In this document: piece after piece, positions 16,174 to 25,125 of the stretch | Numbering within the stretch: the stretch's first letter is position 1 | How the letters are laid out: every line of letters starts with the position of its first letter | Source: an uncultured Oscillospiraceae bacterium | GTDB taxonomy: Bacteria; Bacillota; Clostridia; Oscillospirales; Oscillospiraceae | NCBI GenBank assembly: GCA_934569045.1 | Contig: CAKTJX010000001.1 | Coordinates: 124,001 to 188,000 of the forward strand | Direction: 5' to 3' | Length of the DNA: 64,000 bases | The notes under the pieces: generated by a model | Told to the model about the DNA's origin: nothing | Seen by the model: the letters and a program-made list of their open reading frames with translations, nothing else | The model's database searches: none | Made by a program: the position numbers and the translations under genes

Positions 16174-16202
16174 ATTGTATCTCGCACAAGGACATTTGTC
16201 AA
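16174..16202 (-). promoter_or_regulatory. Promoter of the liv operon
   Basis: TTGACA (16197-16202), 17-nt spacer, TACAAT (16174-16179) on the minus strand: near-consensus SigA promoter. Predicted start about 16167. Confidence 0.85.
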
Positions 16203-16305
16203 CAAGATAAACACTACATATAACATTTCATAATTCCTTCATTTTTTGTGCAAAAATGACAATGGTCCACTGTCCCCGCTGTTCGGACAACTGTCTCCCG
16301 GCAGC

Positions 16306-16334
16306 AAAAACTCCGGGCCCATAGGAGCCCGGAG
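16306..16334 (-). terminator. Terminator after the PBP gene
   Basis: Stem CTCCGGGC/GCCCGGAG (16311-16334) followed on the minus strand by five T residues. Confidence 0.8.
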
Positions 16335-16341
16335 AAAGGAA

Positions 16342-17718
16342 TTAGGGGTTGCTGTCCAGCTCTGCCTTGCAGACCTGCAATACCTGGGACAGAACCGGTA
16401 CGCAGGTGGCGCTGCCATAGCCGCCATTCTCCACGACAACAATAAATGCCAGCGGGTATTTTTCATCCGCCACGAAACCGGCAAACATGGCGTTGGACTT
16501 CTGTCCCCCGCCCAGCTGGCTGGTGCCGGATTTGGCGCAGACGGAGAGGCCCGGAAAATGGCCGTCGCCATAGATGGTCTGCACATCGTTGCGAAGATAG
16601 GTCCGCAGCTTTGCCGCCGTCTCCTCACTCATGATCCGGCCTGTACTCTCCGCTGAAGCCGTGTAAACCGGCTCCCCGTCCCGCTCCACAGAGGAGACCA
16701 GGAACGGTTCAACCCCTTCCCCCCCTGCCGCGATGGTGCCCAGGAAGGTCATGAACCGCGCGGGGTTAATGAGGTCCGTATGCTGGCCGATGCAACTCCA
16801 GGCGAAGGAAGCGCCGCCGGTATTGGAGATATCGTAATTGCCCTTGGCACCGGTGACGCCATCGAAGGATACGGCATCGGTGACGCCATACTTGGCTACA
16901 TACTTTTCCATATTTTTCCTGCCCACCAGCTTGGCAATCTGGGCAAAGCTGCAATTGCAGGAATGGGCCAGGGCCCCCTTCAGATCCAGTGTTCCGTGGG
17001 CCGTCTCACAGGTGACCGCCTCGGTTCCATACTCGTAGGAGCCGGTACAGGTGAATGTCCGGCTCTCAATATCCGGCACACATTCCAGCGCCGCGGCAGT
17101 GGTGACGATCTTAAAAATGGAGCCGGGCACATAGGTCGATTGCAGAAACCGGTTCAGATACACGCCCTCATAGGCACCGGTGGTATCCCCGGCGATATCC
17201 GGCACATTGTCCGGGTCATAGGTGGGTGAGGTCACCGCGCAGAGGATCTCCCCTGTTTTATAATTATAGATACCCACCGTACCCTTTCGTCCGTTCAGGG
17301 CCTCCAGGGCCGCGTTCTGCACCGCGGCGGAAAGGGACAGCCGTGCCACGCCGCCGGAGCCCGCATAGTCGTACAGGCCGTTTACCCTGTCAAAGCCGGA
17401 CATGATGGCGGCATAGTGGGCCACGGCGCCCGCCTGAATGCTGCCGCTGCGGTCCCCCAGCCAGTGCATGGTAGAGGCTCTCGTCTCGGCATTGTCGGAA
17501 TAGGTTCTTCCCCCTGTAATATCCAGCAGGATGACCCCGTCCCGATCTACTACGGTGCCGTTGCCCAGGTTGCTGTTATTATAGATGTGCGGGGAACCGG
17601 TGGATACAATCCACCGGTCTGCCTTCAGCACATACTCCCCCACAAAAAAGCCCATGCCCCCCAGAAGCAGTCCCACAAACAGGAACATCATCCAGGTTCT
17701 CTTGGTAACTCTATTCAT
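16342..17718 (-). CDS. Class B penicillin-binding protein (transpeptidase)
   Basis: 458 aa from the ATG at 17718 (TAGGAG upstream). One N-terminal membrane anchor (about 8-28), then a short dimerisation-type region (NGTVVDRDGVILLD) and a transpeptidase domain. Active-site motifs are SIFK (S200, K203), SCN (253-255) and KSGT (396-399). It cross-links peptidoglycan outside the membrane. Relatively short and PbpA-like, as in Actinobacteria and Clostridia where such a PBP partners the adjacent FtsW/RodA polymerase; here that gene ends 10 nt upstream. Confidence 0.92.
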   Translation of the reverse strand: MNRVTKRTWMMFLFVGLLLGGMGFFVGEYVLKADRWIVSTGSPHIYNNSNLGNGTVVDRDGVILLDITGGRTYSDNAETRASTMHWLGDRSGSIQAGAVAHYAAIMSGFDRVNGLYDYAGSGGVARLSLSAAVQNAALEALNGRKGTVGIYNYKTGEILCAVTSPTYDPDNVPDIAGDTTGAYEGVYLNRFLQSTYVPGSIFKIVTTAAALECVPDIESRTFTCTGSYEYGTEAVTCETAHGTLDLKGALAHSCNCSFAQIAKLVGRKNMEKYVAKYGVTDAVSFDGVTGAKGNYDISNTGGASFAWSCIGQHTDLINPARFMTFLGTIAAGGEGVEPFLVSSVERDGEPVYTASAESTGRIMSEETAAKLRTYLRNDVQTIYGDGHFPGLSVCAKSGTSQLGGGQKSNAMFAGFVADEKYPLAFIVVVENGGYGSATCVPVLSQVLQVCKAELDSNP

Positions 17719-17728
17719 TGGTATACTC

Positions 17729-19438
17729 CTATTTATTGAATCGCACGGCAAAGCTGGCATTCTGCCGGGTATCCGCCGCCTTGACGAAGGCCAGCAGTCC
17801 CCAGGCGCCGATCATGCTGGTGCCGCCGTTGGACAGGAACGGGAATGTCACACCGGTAAAGGGCAGCACGTCCACCGTGCCCAGGCAGTTCAGGGATGCC
17901 TGAATCAGCAGGATGCCCGCCGCCGTACAGCCGCCGATGCAATAGAAGCTGCTGCGGGAGATCCGGGAGGTCCGAATGGCAAACAGGCCCAGGGCCGAAA
18001 TCGCCAGCACCGCCTGAAGGGCGGTGAGCAGGCCCCATTCCTCTGAGATCGTGGCAAAAACGATATCCGAGTCCGCGGCAAACACCTTCTGCAAAAAACC
18101 GTTCCCCGGCCCCAGTCCAAACAGGCCGCCGGAGGCAATGCACATAATGGCCTGGGTCTGCTGATAGCCGGTAGTATAGGGGTTCTCCCAGATGTGCCGC
18201 CAGCTGGCAAACCGGCTCAGGGCATGGGGCGCAATACGGATGGCCAGCACACCCGCAAAGCCCAGGGCCGTACAAGCCAAGGCAATGGTGCCCATGCTGC
18301 CGGAGCGGAGATAGGCGATGATCAAGAACGCGCAGAAGAAAATCATGGCGGTGCCGAAGTCATTCATCAGCGCCAGCAGTCCGCAGATCACCACGGAATA
18401 GGCAATGAACAGAATCAGGTTCCGCTTGTTCATAATCCGGTCCATGGTGGATGCGCCGGCATAGACGAAGCAGACCTTGCTGAGCTCCGAGGGCTGCAGG
18501 GACATCCCGCCAATGACCAGCCAGTTTTTCGCGCCATAGTACTCCCTGCCGAACAGCAGGGTGACCACCAGAAAACCAACGCCCGCCAGCACAGCCAGAT
18601 ACCGGAAGCGTTTGGCCCGCTCCAGATCCCGCAGAGACCAGCCGATCAGCAGGAAGGTGATGACGCCGATGCCCATAGCTGCCGCCTGCTTGCCTAGCTC
18701 CCCCGGCTTCACCGTGGCAATGGCCGCGGCACCCAGGGTGCACAGGAAGAAGGCCAGCGTCTCTACCTCAAAGGAGCTCCTGTGGATCAGAAGATAGAAG
18801 AAAAACAGTGCCCACTGGCACACCGCCACACTGCCGAAGCCCAGCAGGTACTGCCCGTATTCCTCCGCCGGGCCGTTCAGCAGGAAGCCCATGAGCATGG
18901 CCACCTGCATCAGCGTCAGAATCAGCAGGCCCAGAAGGCCGCTGAGGCCGCTGGAACCCTTGGTCCGGAGCTTGGATTGCAGCTGCTCCTGGCGCTTGGT
19001 AATGGGCTGAAGCTCCATGTCCACGCCGCCGATGGAGATTACATCACCATCGTGGATGGCGCATATATCTACCCGGTTCCCGTTGACCCAGGTTCCCGTT
19101 TTGGAGCTTGCATCCGTAATGGTCCAGCTGCCGTCATCGTACCGGGTCAGCACCGCGTGATTCCGGGAAACCGTGGAAAGCGCCACCGTAATATCGCTGC
19201 TTTTGCTCCGCCCGATGACATTCTCCCAGTGGGTCACCGCCACCTGGGAGCCGTCCGTAAACTTCAGCCAGGCCCAAATCTCCGGCTCCCGGCGGAAGGA
19301 GATCAGAGGCCTTGCGCAGTGCAGCAGCAGCCAGAGCCCCAGACCGGGAACCAGGAATCTGGAAACCGCCTGAAACACGGCAGCGTAAGTATCCCGGGAT
19401 TGCAGGACCATATCAAAAATTGCTCGCAGTTGGGTCAT
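17729..19438 (-). CDS. FHA domain fused to FtsW/RodA/SpoVE peptidoglycan polymerase
   Basis: 569 aa. A membrane helix (about 25-42) precedes an FHA domain at about 60-140 with the phosphothreonine-binding signature GRS (76-78), SRNH (91-94) and TWVNG. A SEDS module follows (about 165-560, ten helices), with QPSELSK, MNDFGTAMIFF, the ISEEWG segment and PFLSNGGTSM. SEDS proteins polymerise lipid II glycan strands with a class B PBP, which is the next gene. The FHA domain suggests control by a Ser/Thr kinase such as PrkC/Stk, which is not in this window. Full-length FtsW/RodA usually lacks FHA. Confidence 0.93.
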   Translation of the reverse strand: MTQLRAIFDMVLQSRDTYAAVFQAVSRFLVPGLGLWLLLHCARPLISFRREPEIWAWLKFTDGSQVAVTHWENVIGRSKSSDITVALSTVSRNHAVLTRYDDGSWTITDASSKTGTWVNGNRVDICAIHDGDVISIGGVDMELQPITKRQEQLQSKLRTKGSSGLSGLLGLLILTLMQVAMLMGFLLNGPAEEYGQYLLGFGSVAVCQWALFFFYLLIHRSSFEVETLAFFLCTLGAAAIATVKPGELGKQAAAMGIGVITFLLIGWSLRDLERAKRFRYLAVLAGVGFLVVTLLFGREYYGAKNWLVIGGMSLQPSELSKVCFVYAGASTMDRIMNKRNLILFIAYSVVICGLLALMNDFGTAMIFFCAFLIIAYLRSGSMGTIALACTALGFAGVLAIRIAPHALSRFASWRHIWENPYTTGYQQTQAIMCIASGGLFGLGPGNGFLQKVFAADSDIVFATISEEWGLLTALQAVLAISALGLFAIRTSRISRSSFYCIGGCTAAGILLIQASLNCLGTVDVLPFTGVTFPFLSNGGTSMIGAWGLLAFVKAADTRQNASFAVRFNK

Positions 19439-19441
19439 AAA

Positions 19442-20284
19442 TCACCATTCCCTCTTTGGCTTGGCCAAATCCCGCAGAAGCGCGACCTCCTGCCGGTAGC
19501 CCTCGAACTCATTGGGCGTTTCCAGAATCATGGGCTTTCCGGCCAGGGCCGGGTGGTTGACAATCTTCCGGAAGGTTTCCAGGCCGATACTGCCTCTGCC
19601 GATGCGCTCATGGCGGTCCTTGTGGCTGCCGCAGGCATTCTGGCTGTCGTTTAGATGCAGGGCCTTCAGCCGGTTCAGGCCAATGATCCGGTCAAATTCC
19701 GCCAGCACCCCTTCCAGGTCCTCCGCAATATTGTAGCCCGCATCGTACACATGGCAGGTGTCCAGGCAGACGCCCAGGCGGTTGCTGCCCACCGCGTCCA
19801 GAATATCCCGGAGCTCCTCAAAGCTGCGGCCAATCTCGCTGCCCTTGCCCGCCATGGTTTCCAGCAGAACCGTCACCGGGTAGTCCGGCTCCAGGGCCTT
19901 TCGCAGGGCTTTGGAAATGTAGTCAATTCCAGCCTCTACCCCCTGGCCCACATGGCTGCCGGGATGGAAGTTATAAAAGTTTCCTGGCAGCTCTGCCAGC
20001 CGGCGCAGGTCCTCCTCCAGCATGCCCGCGGCAAAGGAGCGCACCTCTTCATCCCGCCCGCAGAGATTCATGGTATAGGCCCCGTGGGCCACAAAGGGGC
20101 CGAAGTCGTAATAGGACAGCAGCTTTCGGGCAGAATCCGTATCCACAGCGTCCCCCGCCTTCGCGCGGCTTCCTCTGGGATTTCTTGTAAAGAAGGCAAA
20201 GGTGTTGGCATCCATGGTCTCCGCCTGCCGCACCATGGGGCTGTAGCCTCTGGCAGCAGACAAATGGCAGCCGATAATCAGCAT
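19442..20284 (-). CDS. nfo: Deoxyribonuclease IV (AP endonuclease, Nfo family)
   Basis: 280 aa, normal length. Zinc-binding residues are in GCHLS near the start, VLLETMAG, GVCLDTCHVYDAG, LHLNDS and ILETPNE. Cuts 5' to abasic sites in base-excision repair. GGAGGG precedes the ATG. It is divergent from the WYL regulator and three bases upstream of the FHA-FtsW gene, so probably co-transcribed with the cell-wall pair. Confidence 0.95.
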   Translation of the reverse strand: MLIIGCHLSAARGYSPMVRQAETMDANTFAFFTRNPRGSRAKAGDAVDTDSARKLLSYYDFGPFVAHGAYTMNLCGRDEEVRSFAAGMLEEDLRRLAELPGNFYNFHPGSHVGQGVEAGIDYISKALRKALEPDYPVTVLLETMAGKGSEIGRSFEELRDILDAVGSNRLGVCLDTCHVYDAGYNIAEDLEGVLAEFDRIIGLNRLKALHLNDSQNACGSHKDRHERIGRGSIGLETFRKIVNHPALAGKPMILETPNEFEGYRQEVALLRDLAKPKREW

Positions 20285-20401
20285 ATTGCGTCCCTCCCAC
20301 GCTTCTTCTCAAATAGGTATAGAAGCACATTTTCTGATTTTGCATATGGTATCATATTTTTGCGAAAAAATCAAATTAACGTTTTCTCTTTCGGGAACCT
20401 G

Positions 20402-20410
20402 TGCTATAAT
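20402..20410 (+). promoter_or_regulatory. Extended -10 promoter of the WYL regulator
   Basis: TGCTATAAT (20402-20410), TGn extension, about 30 nt before the ATG. The -35 region is weak. Confidence 0.6.
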
Positions 20411-20440
20411 GTCCTCAAAACACAGGAGGGAGTGCGCTGT

Positions 20441-21433
20441 ATGGCAAAATCCGACAGGCAGAAGCTGAAGATTCTGTATATTCTGGATTATCTGCAAAAA
20501 GAATCCCACCAGGAGCACCCGGTGGGAACGGCAGAGCTAATCAAAATGCTGGAATCCCATGGAATTCTCTGTGACCGCAAAACTATCTATTCCGACATTG
20601 CGGCATTGCAGGATTATGGCGCTGACATCATCATTGCCCGTGGGAAAAACGGCGGCTACTACATCGGCCAGCGGGATTTCCAGCTGCCGGAGCTGAAGCT
20701 GCTGATCTCCGCGGTTCAGTCCAGCCGTTATCTGACGGAGGAGAAGTCCCTGGAGCTGATCAAAAAGCTCTGCAAGCTGTGCAGCCAGCAGGAAGCCCAG
20801 CAGGTATGCCAGAATGTGGTGGTGGCCGGACGGATTAAAAACATGAATCAGTCGATTTATTACGCCGTGGATACCATTCAGGAGGCCATTGTCCAGAACC
20901 GGCAGATTTCCTTCCGCTATTTTGACTGGGGCCTGGACGGGAAGCCAAAATTCCGGGACAAGGACTACACCGCCAGCCCCTACGGCATCTGCCAGGACAA
21001 CGAGAACTGCTATCTTCTGGCCCGCTCTCCCCGCCACGGCGTTACCAATTACCGGATTGACCGCATGGCGGAGATTCAGCTGCTGCCGGACCTCCGGGAG
21101 CCCTGCCCGGAGCTCACCGGGCAGGCGCTGAACGACTACGCCCGGAAATGCTTCCACATGTTCAGCGGTGAAGAAGTTGCTGTCAAGCTGCGGTTTCACA
21201 AGAGCCTGACCAATGTGGTCATGGACCGGTTCGGCAGCAGCACCATGCTGTTCCCCGATGGGGAGGATCACTTCGTCTTTACTGTAGACGTGGCAGAAAG
21301 CCCCATGTTTTTCAGCTGGATTCTAGGCTTTGGGAACAAGGCACAGATTCTCTACCCGCCGCGGGTGCGGCAGGCCTGCCAGGATCTGTGCCGCCAGGTG
21401 CTGGACCAGTATCAGGACAGCCCGAAGGACTGA
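20441..21433 (+). CDS. HTH and WYL domain transcriptional regulator
   Basis: 330 aa from the ATG with CAGGAGGG upstream; the open frame running back to 19655 is antisense to nfo and is rejected. Residues 1-70 form a DeoR/HTH_11-type winged helix (RKTIYSDIAALQDYG), 135-235 a WYL domain, and the rest a WCX extension. WYL proteins sense ligands, often nucleic acid or nucleotides. Target unknown; the divergent neighbour is the DNA-repair gene nfo. It overlaps the convergent lipoprotein gene by 22 nt. Confidence 0.88.
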   Translation: MAKSDRQKLKILYILDYLQKESHQEHPVGTAELIKMLESHGILCDRKTIYSDIAALQDYGADIIIARGKNGGYYIGQRDFQLPELKLLISAVQSSRYLTEEKSLELIKKLCKLCSQQEAQQVCQNVVVAGRIKNMNQSIYYAVDTIQEAIVQNRQISFRYFDWGLDGKPKFRDKDYTASPYGICQDNENCYLLARSPRHGVTNYRIDRMAEIQLLPDLREPCPELTGQALNDYARKCFHMFSGEEVAVKLRFHKSLTNVVMDRFGSSTMLFPDGEDHFVFTVDVAESPMFFSWILGFGNKAQILYPPRVRQACQDLCRQVLDQYQDSPKD

Positions 21434-21903
21434 AACACCTGGCTCCAGACGATTTGAGAGGTCTTCTCCGGGTCCGCGGGCCGCATGGCCGTCAGGCAGT
21501 AGTGGTAGCTCCCGTCATCCAGGATCACCCCCCGGCCCAGCTTCTCCCCGTCTTCCCCGGCGGCAGCCCAGACAAACTCGTATCGCTTCACACCGTCCTG
21601 CTCCGTCTCCATCACCGTCAGCTCCTCCCGCGGCCTGCCGCAGAGGGAGCGTAAGGTGGCATCCAGGTCCCCAGCGTCCAGCGTCTCCAGGGTGATTTCG
21701 TAGTCCTCCCCCAGGTACAGCCGTCCGCTGGCTGTCTCCAGCGCCTCCCCGCCCGCGTCACCCGGCAGGTCCACCGTAATTTGACGGGGCTGGGCCGATA
21801 CGGGTACATCCCATACGTCCGCAACGGTTTCCATGGTCTGCTGCTCGGCGCAGCCGGTCAGCGCCAACGCGGCAAGCAATGCCAAAATCCATTTCCTGCG
21901 CAA
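21412..21903 (-). CDS. Small lipoprotein of unknown function
   Basis: 163 aa. TTG start with GGAGGGG 7 nt upstream. Lipoprotein signal MRRKWILALLAALALTGC, lipidated Cys at 18. The mature part is acidic and has no family I can name; length and the YEITLETLDAG and YHYCLTAMRPADPEKTSQIVWSQVFQSF segments suggest a small alpha/beta domain like those in membrane-anchored stress or adhesion modulators, which is speculative. It ends inside the WYL gene on the opposite strand. Confidence 0.75.
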   Translation of the reverse strand: MRRKWILALLAALALTGCAEQQTMETVADVWDVPVSAQPRQITVDLPGDAGGEALETASGRLYLGEDYEITLETLDAGDLDATLRSLCGRPREELTVMETEQDGVKRYEFVWAAAGEDGEKLGRGVILDDGSYHYCLTAMRPADPEKTSQIVWSQVFQSFGLS

Positions 21904-21932
21904 TCAAATCCCCTCCAGAAAGGCTAGTCTCC

Positions 21933-22208
21933 ATGAAAGAACTTCTGATTCTCTACCTGCTCTTAATCAATGCGGTGGCATTCCTGCTTATGCTCATCGA
22001 CAAGTACAAGGCGAAGAAAAATCTCTGGCGCATCCCGGAGGCCACACTGATGACCTCCGCCGCCCTGGGCGGCAGCATTGGGGCGCTGCTGGGGATGTAC
22101 ACAGTCCGCCACAAAACCCGCCATCCCAAATTCACCGTCGGAATCCCGCTGATTCTGGCGGCCCAGATTGGGCTCTGCCTGTTTCTCCTGATCAAAACCC
22201 AGAGATAA
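21933..22208 (+). CDS. DUF1294 membrane protein
   Basis: 91 aa from the ATG at 21933. Three hydrophobic segments; DKYKAKKNLWRIPE, GGSIGALLGM and RHKTRHPKF are the hallmarks of the DUF1294 (YsdA-like) family. Function unknown. It starts 29 nt from the divergent lipoprotein gene, so its promoter must overlap that gene. AAAGG lies upstream. Confidence 0.85.
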   Translation: MKELLILYLLLINAVAFLLMLIDKYKAKKNLWRIPEATLMTSAALGGSIGALLGMYTVRHKTRHPKFTVGIPLILAAQIGLCLFLLIKTQR

Positions 22209-22215
22209 ACGCAAA

Positions 22216-22257
22216 CTTCCGCAGAAGCATGGGAACTGCTCCTGCGGAAGCTTTTTA
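22216..22257 (+). terminator. Terminator after DUF1294 gene
   Basis: Stem CTTCCGCAG/CTGCGGAAG followed by CTTTTTATT; it reaches the stop codon of the convergent flavoprotein gene. Confidence 0.8.
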
Positions 22258-23823
22258 TTCACCCAGAATTGCCTCTGCCGTCAGAATTCCGTCAATGGCG
22301 GCCGACATGATGCCGCCGGCGTAGCCGGCGCCCTCGCCCGTGGGATAGAGCCCGCGGATGGCAGACTGCCGGGTTTCATCCCGCAGAATGCGCACGGGGG
22401 AAGAGCTTCTGGTTTCCGGCGCCGTCAGCACCGCGTCCGGGGCAGCAAAGCCATGGAGCTTTCTGTCCAGCTCCGGCAGGGCCTGGGCCAGCGGGGCGGT
22501 AATTGCCTCCGGCAGGCATTGGTGCAGGTCCGTCCAGACAACACCGGGGCGGTAGGTGGGGGTGACCGTGCCCGGTCCCTGGCTGGGTCTGCCCGCCAGG
22601 AAATCCTCCACCCGCTGGGCGGGAGCCTGGAAGATCCCTGTGAGACGGTAGGCCGCCTCCTCAATCTGCCGCTGCCAGTACATTCCGCCGAGAGGCCCCG
22701 GCTCCGGGAAGCTCTGTGGGTTCACCGTCACCAGCAGCGCCGCGTTGGCGTTCTCCCCATCCCGGTCCGCATAGCTCATACCGTTTGTCACGGTGCGGCC
22801 CGGCTCCGAGGCGGCGGCCACCACATAGCCTCCCGGACACATGCAGAAGGTATAGACCGTATTTTCCGCCAGGTGCTGCACCAGCTTATAGTCCGCCGGG
22901 GGCAGGTCGGGATTCTGTCCGCCATACTGGGCAAGATTGATGTCTTCCTGCCGCTGCTCAATGCGGACACCCATGGCAAAGGGCTTGGGCTCCATGGGAA
23001 CACCCTGGGACAGCAACGTCTCAAAGGTATCCCGGGCGCTGTGGCCAATGGCCAGCACCGCCTTGTCACAGGGAATGACCTCGCCGCTTTGCAGTTTCAC
23101 GCCGGTGAGGCAGTGATCCTCCAGGAGGAACTCCGTCACCTGGCTGCAAAAGCGCACCTCACCGCCAAGGGCCTGAATCCGGCCCCGGAGATTCTGCACC
23201 ACATGCAGCAGCACATCCGTACCCACATGGGGCTTGGCATCATAGAGAATGTCTTCCCGGGCCCCGGCGGAAACAAACTGCTCCAGAATCCAGTGGATTC
23301 TGGGATTGTTGACGCCGGTATTCAGCTTTCCATCAGAAAAGGTGCCCGCGCCCCCTTCCCCGAACTGCACATTGCTGCAGCTGTCCAGCTCCCCGGTTTC
23401 AAAAAAGCGGGCCACCTTTTCGTGCCGGGTTGCGGCGTCCTCACCCCGCTCCAGGACGATGGGCCGCTGGCCTGCCATGGCCAGAATCAAAGCCGCAAAC
23501 ATGCCTGCAGGGCCAAAGCCAATGACCACCGGACGTTTTTCCTCTGGCGGGCGGTATTTCGGTGGACGGTAGCGGTCCGTCGGTGCCAGGGAAACCCGCT
23601 TGTTTCCGCACCGTTTCAGAACCTTCCCCTCGCCGCTTTTTAAGGCCACGTCCACCGTATAGATGAACTTCACCTCCGGCTTTTTCCGGGCATCCACCGA
23701 GCGCCGGACCAGATGAAGCGACTGAATCTCCGAGGCGGATACCCGAAGCGCCCTGGCCGCCTCATAGACCAGCGCCGTCTCCGCCTGCCCCGGGTGGATG
23801 GAAATATCTCGAATTCTCAGCAT
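22255..23823 (-). CDS. FAD-dependent oxidoreductase (uncharacterised dehydrogenase family)
   Basis: 522 aa from the ATG at 23823 (GGGGAGG upstream), overlapping the previous gene by 7 nt. An N-terminal ferredoxin-like region (1-80) is followed by an FAD Rossmann motif VVIGFGPAGMFAALILA. The tail SAIRGLYPTGEGAGYAGGIMSAAIDG is the second FAD contact. This is the COG2509 family, widespread in anaerobes; substrate unknown. The gene pair with the HI0933-type flavoprotein suggests a shared redox role. Confidence 0.88.
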   Translation of the reverse strand: MLRIRDISIHPGQAETALVYEAARALRVSASEIQSLHLVRRSVDARKKPEVKFIYTVDVALKSGEGKVLKRCGNKRVSLAPTDRYRPPKYRPPEEKRPVVIGFGPAGMFAALILAMAGQRPIVLERGEDAATRHEKVARFFETGELDSCSNVQFGEGGAGTFSDGKLNTGVNNPRIHWILEQFVSAGAREDILYDAKPHVGTDVLLHVVQNLRGRIQALGGEVRFCSQVTEFLLEDHCLTGVKLQSGEVIPCDKAVLAIGHSARDTFETLLSQGVPMEPKPFAMGVRIEQRQEDINLAQYGGQNPDLPPADYKLVQHLAENTVYTFCMCPGGYVVAAASEPGRTVTNGMSYADRDGENANAALLVTVNPQSFPEPGPLGGMYWQRQIEEAAYRLTGIFQAPAQRVEDFLAGRPSQGPGTVTPTYRPGVVWTDLHQCLPEAITAPLAQALPELDRKLHGFAAPDAVLTAPETRSSSPVRILRDETRQSAIRGLYPTGEGAGYAGGIMSAAIDGILTAEAILGE

Positions 23824-25034
23824 GTCTCTGCCTCCCCCGCGCACGTTCCCGCCAGTCTGCCGGAGCTCCAGGCCCATTGCAGATTGTAGCCGCCGCAGTC
23901 ACCATCCACATCCAGCACCTCTCCGCAGGCATAGAGCCCGGGAAGAAGCTTGCTTTCCATGGTTGTCTCCTCAAATTCTTCCGTCACAATGCCCCCGGCG
24001 GTGACCTGTGCGCTGTCCATGCCCAGAGGCTCCTTCAACCGTACCCGGAAGTCCTTGGCTGTCTCCGCCGCCAGCCGAAGCGCCCGATCTGAAAGCTGGG
24101 CAATGGGCACATTGGGGCCGATTTCGCATTCCTGGGTCAGCACCCGGCCCAGGCGGTTATGCAGGATTCCCGTAAAGAGCTCCGAGGCAGGAAGTCCCGT
24201 GGCCCTTCTGGCAAACAGCATGTCCAGCAGCGTTTCCTGGGGCAGCTGCGGCAAAAGATCCAGGCGGCACACCCAGTCCCCTTTCTGCTGGCATACATCC
24301 CGCGACACCTCAAAAATCACCGGGCCAGACAGGCCGTACTCCGTAAACTGGATTTCCCCGGCGCTTTGGGACCACAGGGTATCCCCGCAGTACACCTCCG
24401 CCCGGCAGGCCGCCCGGACGCCTTTCAGTGCGGTAACCGCGGGCCAATCCGTTTTCAGCTGCACCAATGCGGGTCGCAGACGGGTACAGCGGTGGCCCAG
24501 GCTGCGCAGCAGCTTGTAGCCGGACATGGAGCCCCCCAATTTTGTCCCCGCCAATCCGCCGCAGGCGATGATCAGGCGGTCACAGGAGTAGGGCTTCTCC
24601 CCGGTTTCCAGGGTGAACCCCCCCTGCTCCCGCCGGACACGCTGAATTTCCGCCCCGGTAATCAGGGTTATATTCGGCTTTTCCAGGGCAAACCGAAGCA
24701 CATCTACCACGGAATTTGCCTGATCCGAAAAGGGATACACCCGTCCGGATTCCTCCGCCACCGTCAGCAGTCCCAGCTTCCGGAACCAGCGCAGGTTCTC
24801 CTCCGGGGAAAAACGCTCCAGGGCATAGTGGGAAAATTCCGGGCTGTCCCCATGGAAGCCGCCATCCATAGCATGCAGATTGGTCAGGTTGCAGCGGCCG
24901 TTGCCGGTGGCCTGGAGCTTCCGGCCAACCCGCGCCTGCCGCTCCAAAAGCAGCACCTGGACTTCGGGATTTTCCGCGGCGCTCAGCGCCGCCGCCATGC
25001 CGGAGGCTCCGCCGCCAATGATTCCAATTACCAT
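23817..25034 (-). CDS. HI0933/YhiN-type flavoprotein
   Basis: 405 aa. FAD-binding motif GIIGGGASGMAAALSAAE at the start, LERQARVGRKLQATGNGRCN next, and a C-terminal GGIVTEEFEETTMES...PGLYACGEVLDVDGDCGGYN motif. This is the BaiN/HI0933 family of NAD(P)/FAD-dependent oxidoreductases; some gut members (BaiN) reduce bile-acid intermediates but most have no known substrate, so no specific role is assigned. Starts at ATG 25034, GAAAGG-like site upstream. Confidence 0.9.
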   Translation of the reverse strand: MVIGIIGGGASGMAAALSAAENPEVQVLLLERQARVGRKLQATGNGRCNLTNLHAMDGGFHGDSPEFSHYALERFSPEENLRWFRKLGLLTVAEESGRVYPFSDQANSVVDVLRFALEKPNITLITGAEIQRVRREQGGFTLETGEKPYSCDRLIIACGGLAGTKLGGSMSGYKLLRSLGHRCTRLRPALVQLKTDWPAVTALKGVRAACRAEVYCGDTLWSQSAGEIQFTEYGLSGPVIFEVSRDVCQQKGDWVCRLDLLPQLPQETLLDMLFARRATGLPASELFTGILHNRLGRVLTQECEIGPNVPIAQLSDRALRLAAETAKDFRVRLKEPLGMDSAQVTAGGIVTEEFEETTMESKLLPGLYACGEVLDVDGDCGGYNLQWAWSSGRLAGTCAGEAETC

Positions 25035-25125
25035 GGTCTTTTGATCCTTCCTGTTTCTTTTCGGGTATTATACATTATTTTCTCCTCGATCACAAGAAAA
25101 ACTTCTTTCCTATACGCAAAACCTA

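Noticed and set aside
15943..16202. T-box riboswitch before livK
   Set aside because: No T-box sequence (TGGnACCGCG-like) or specifier-loop architecture seen; the leader is occupied by an ORF.
19655..20440. N-terminal extension of the WYL regulator
   Set aside because: Runs antisense through nfo and ignores the promoter and CAGGAGGG at 20402-20440.
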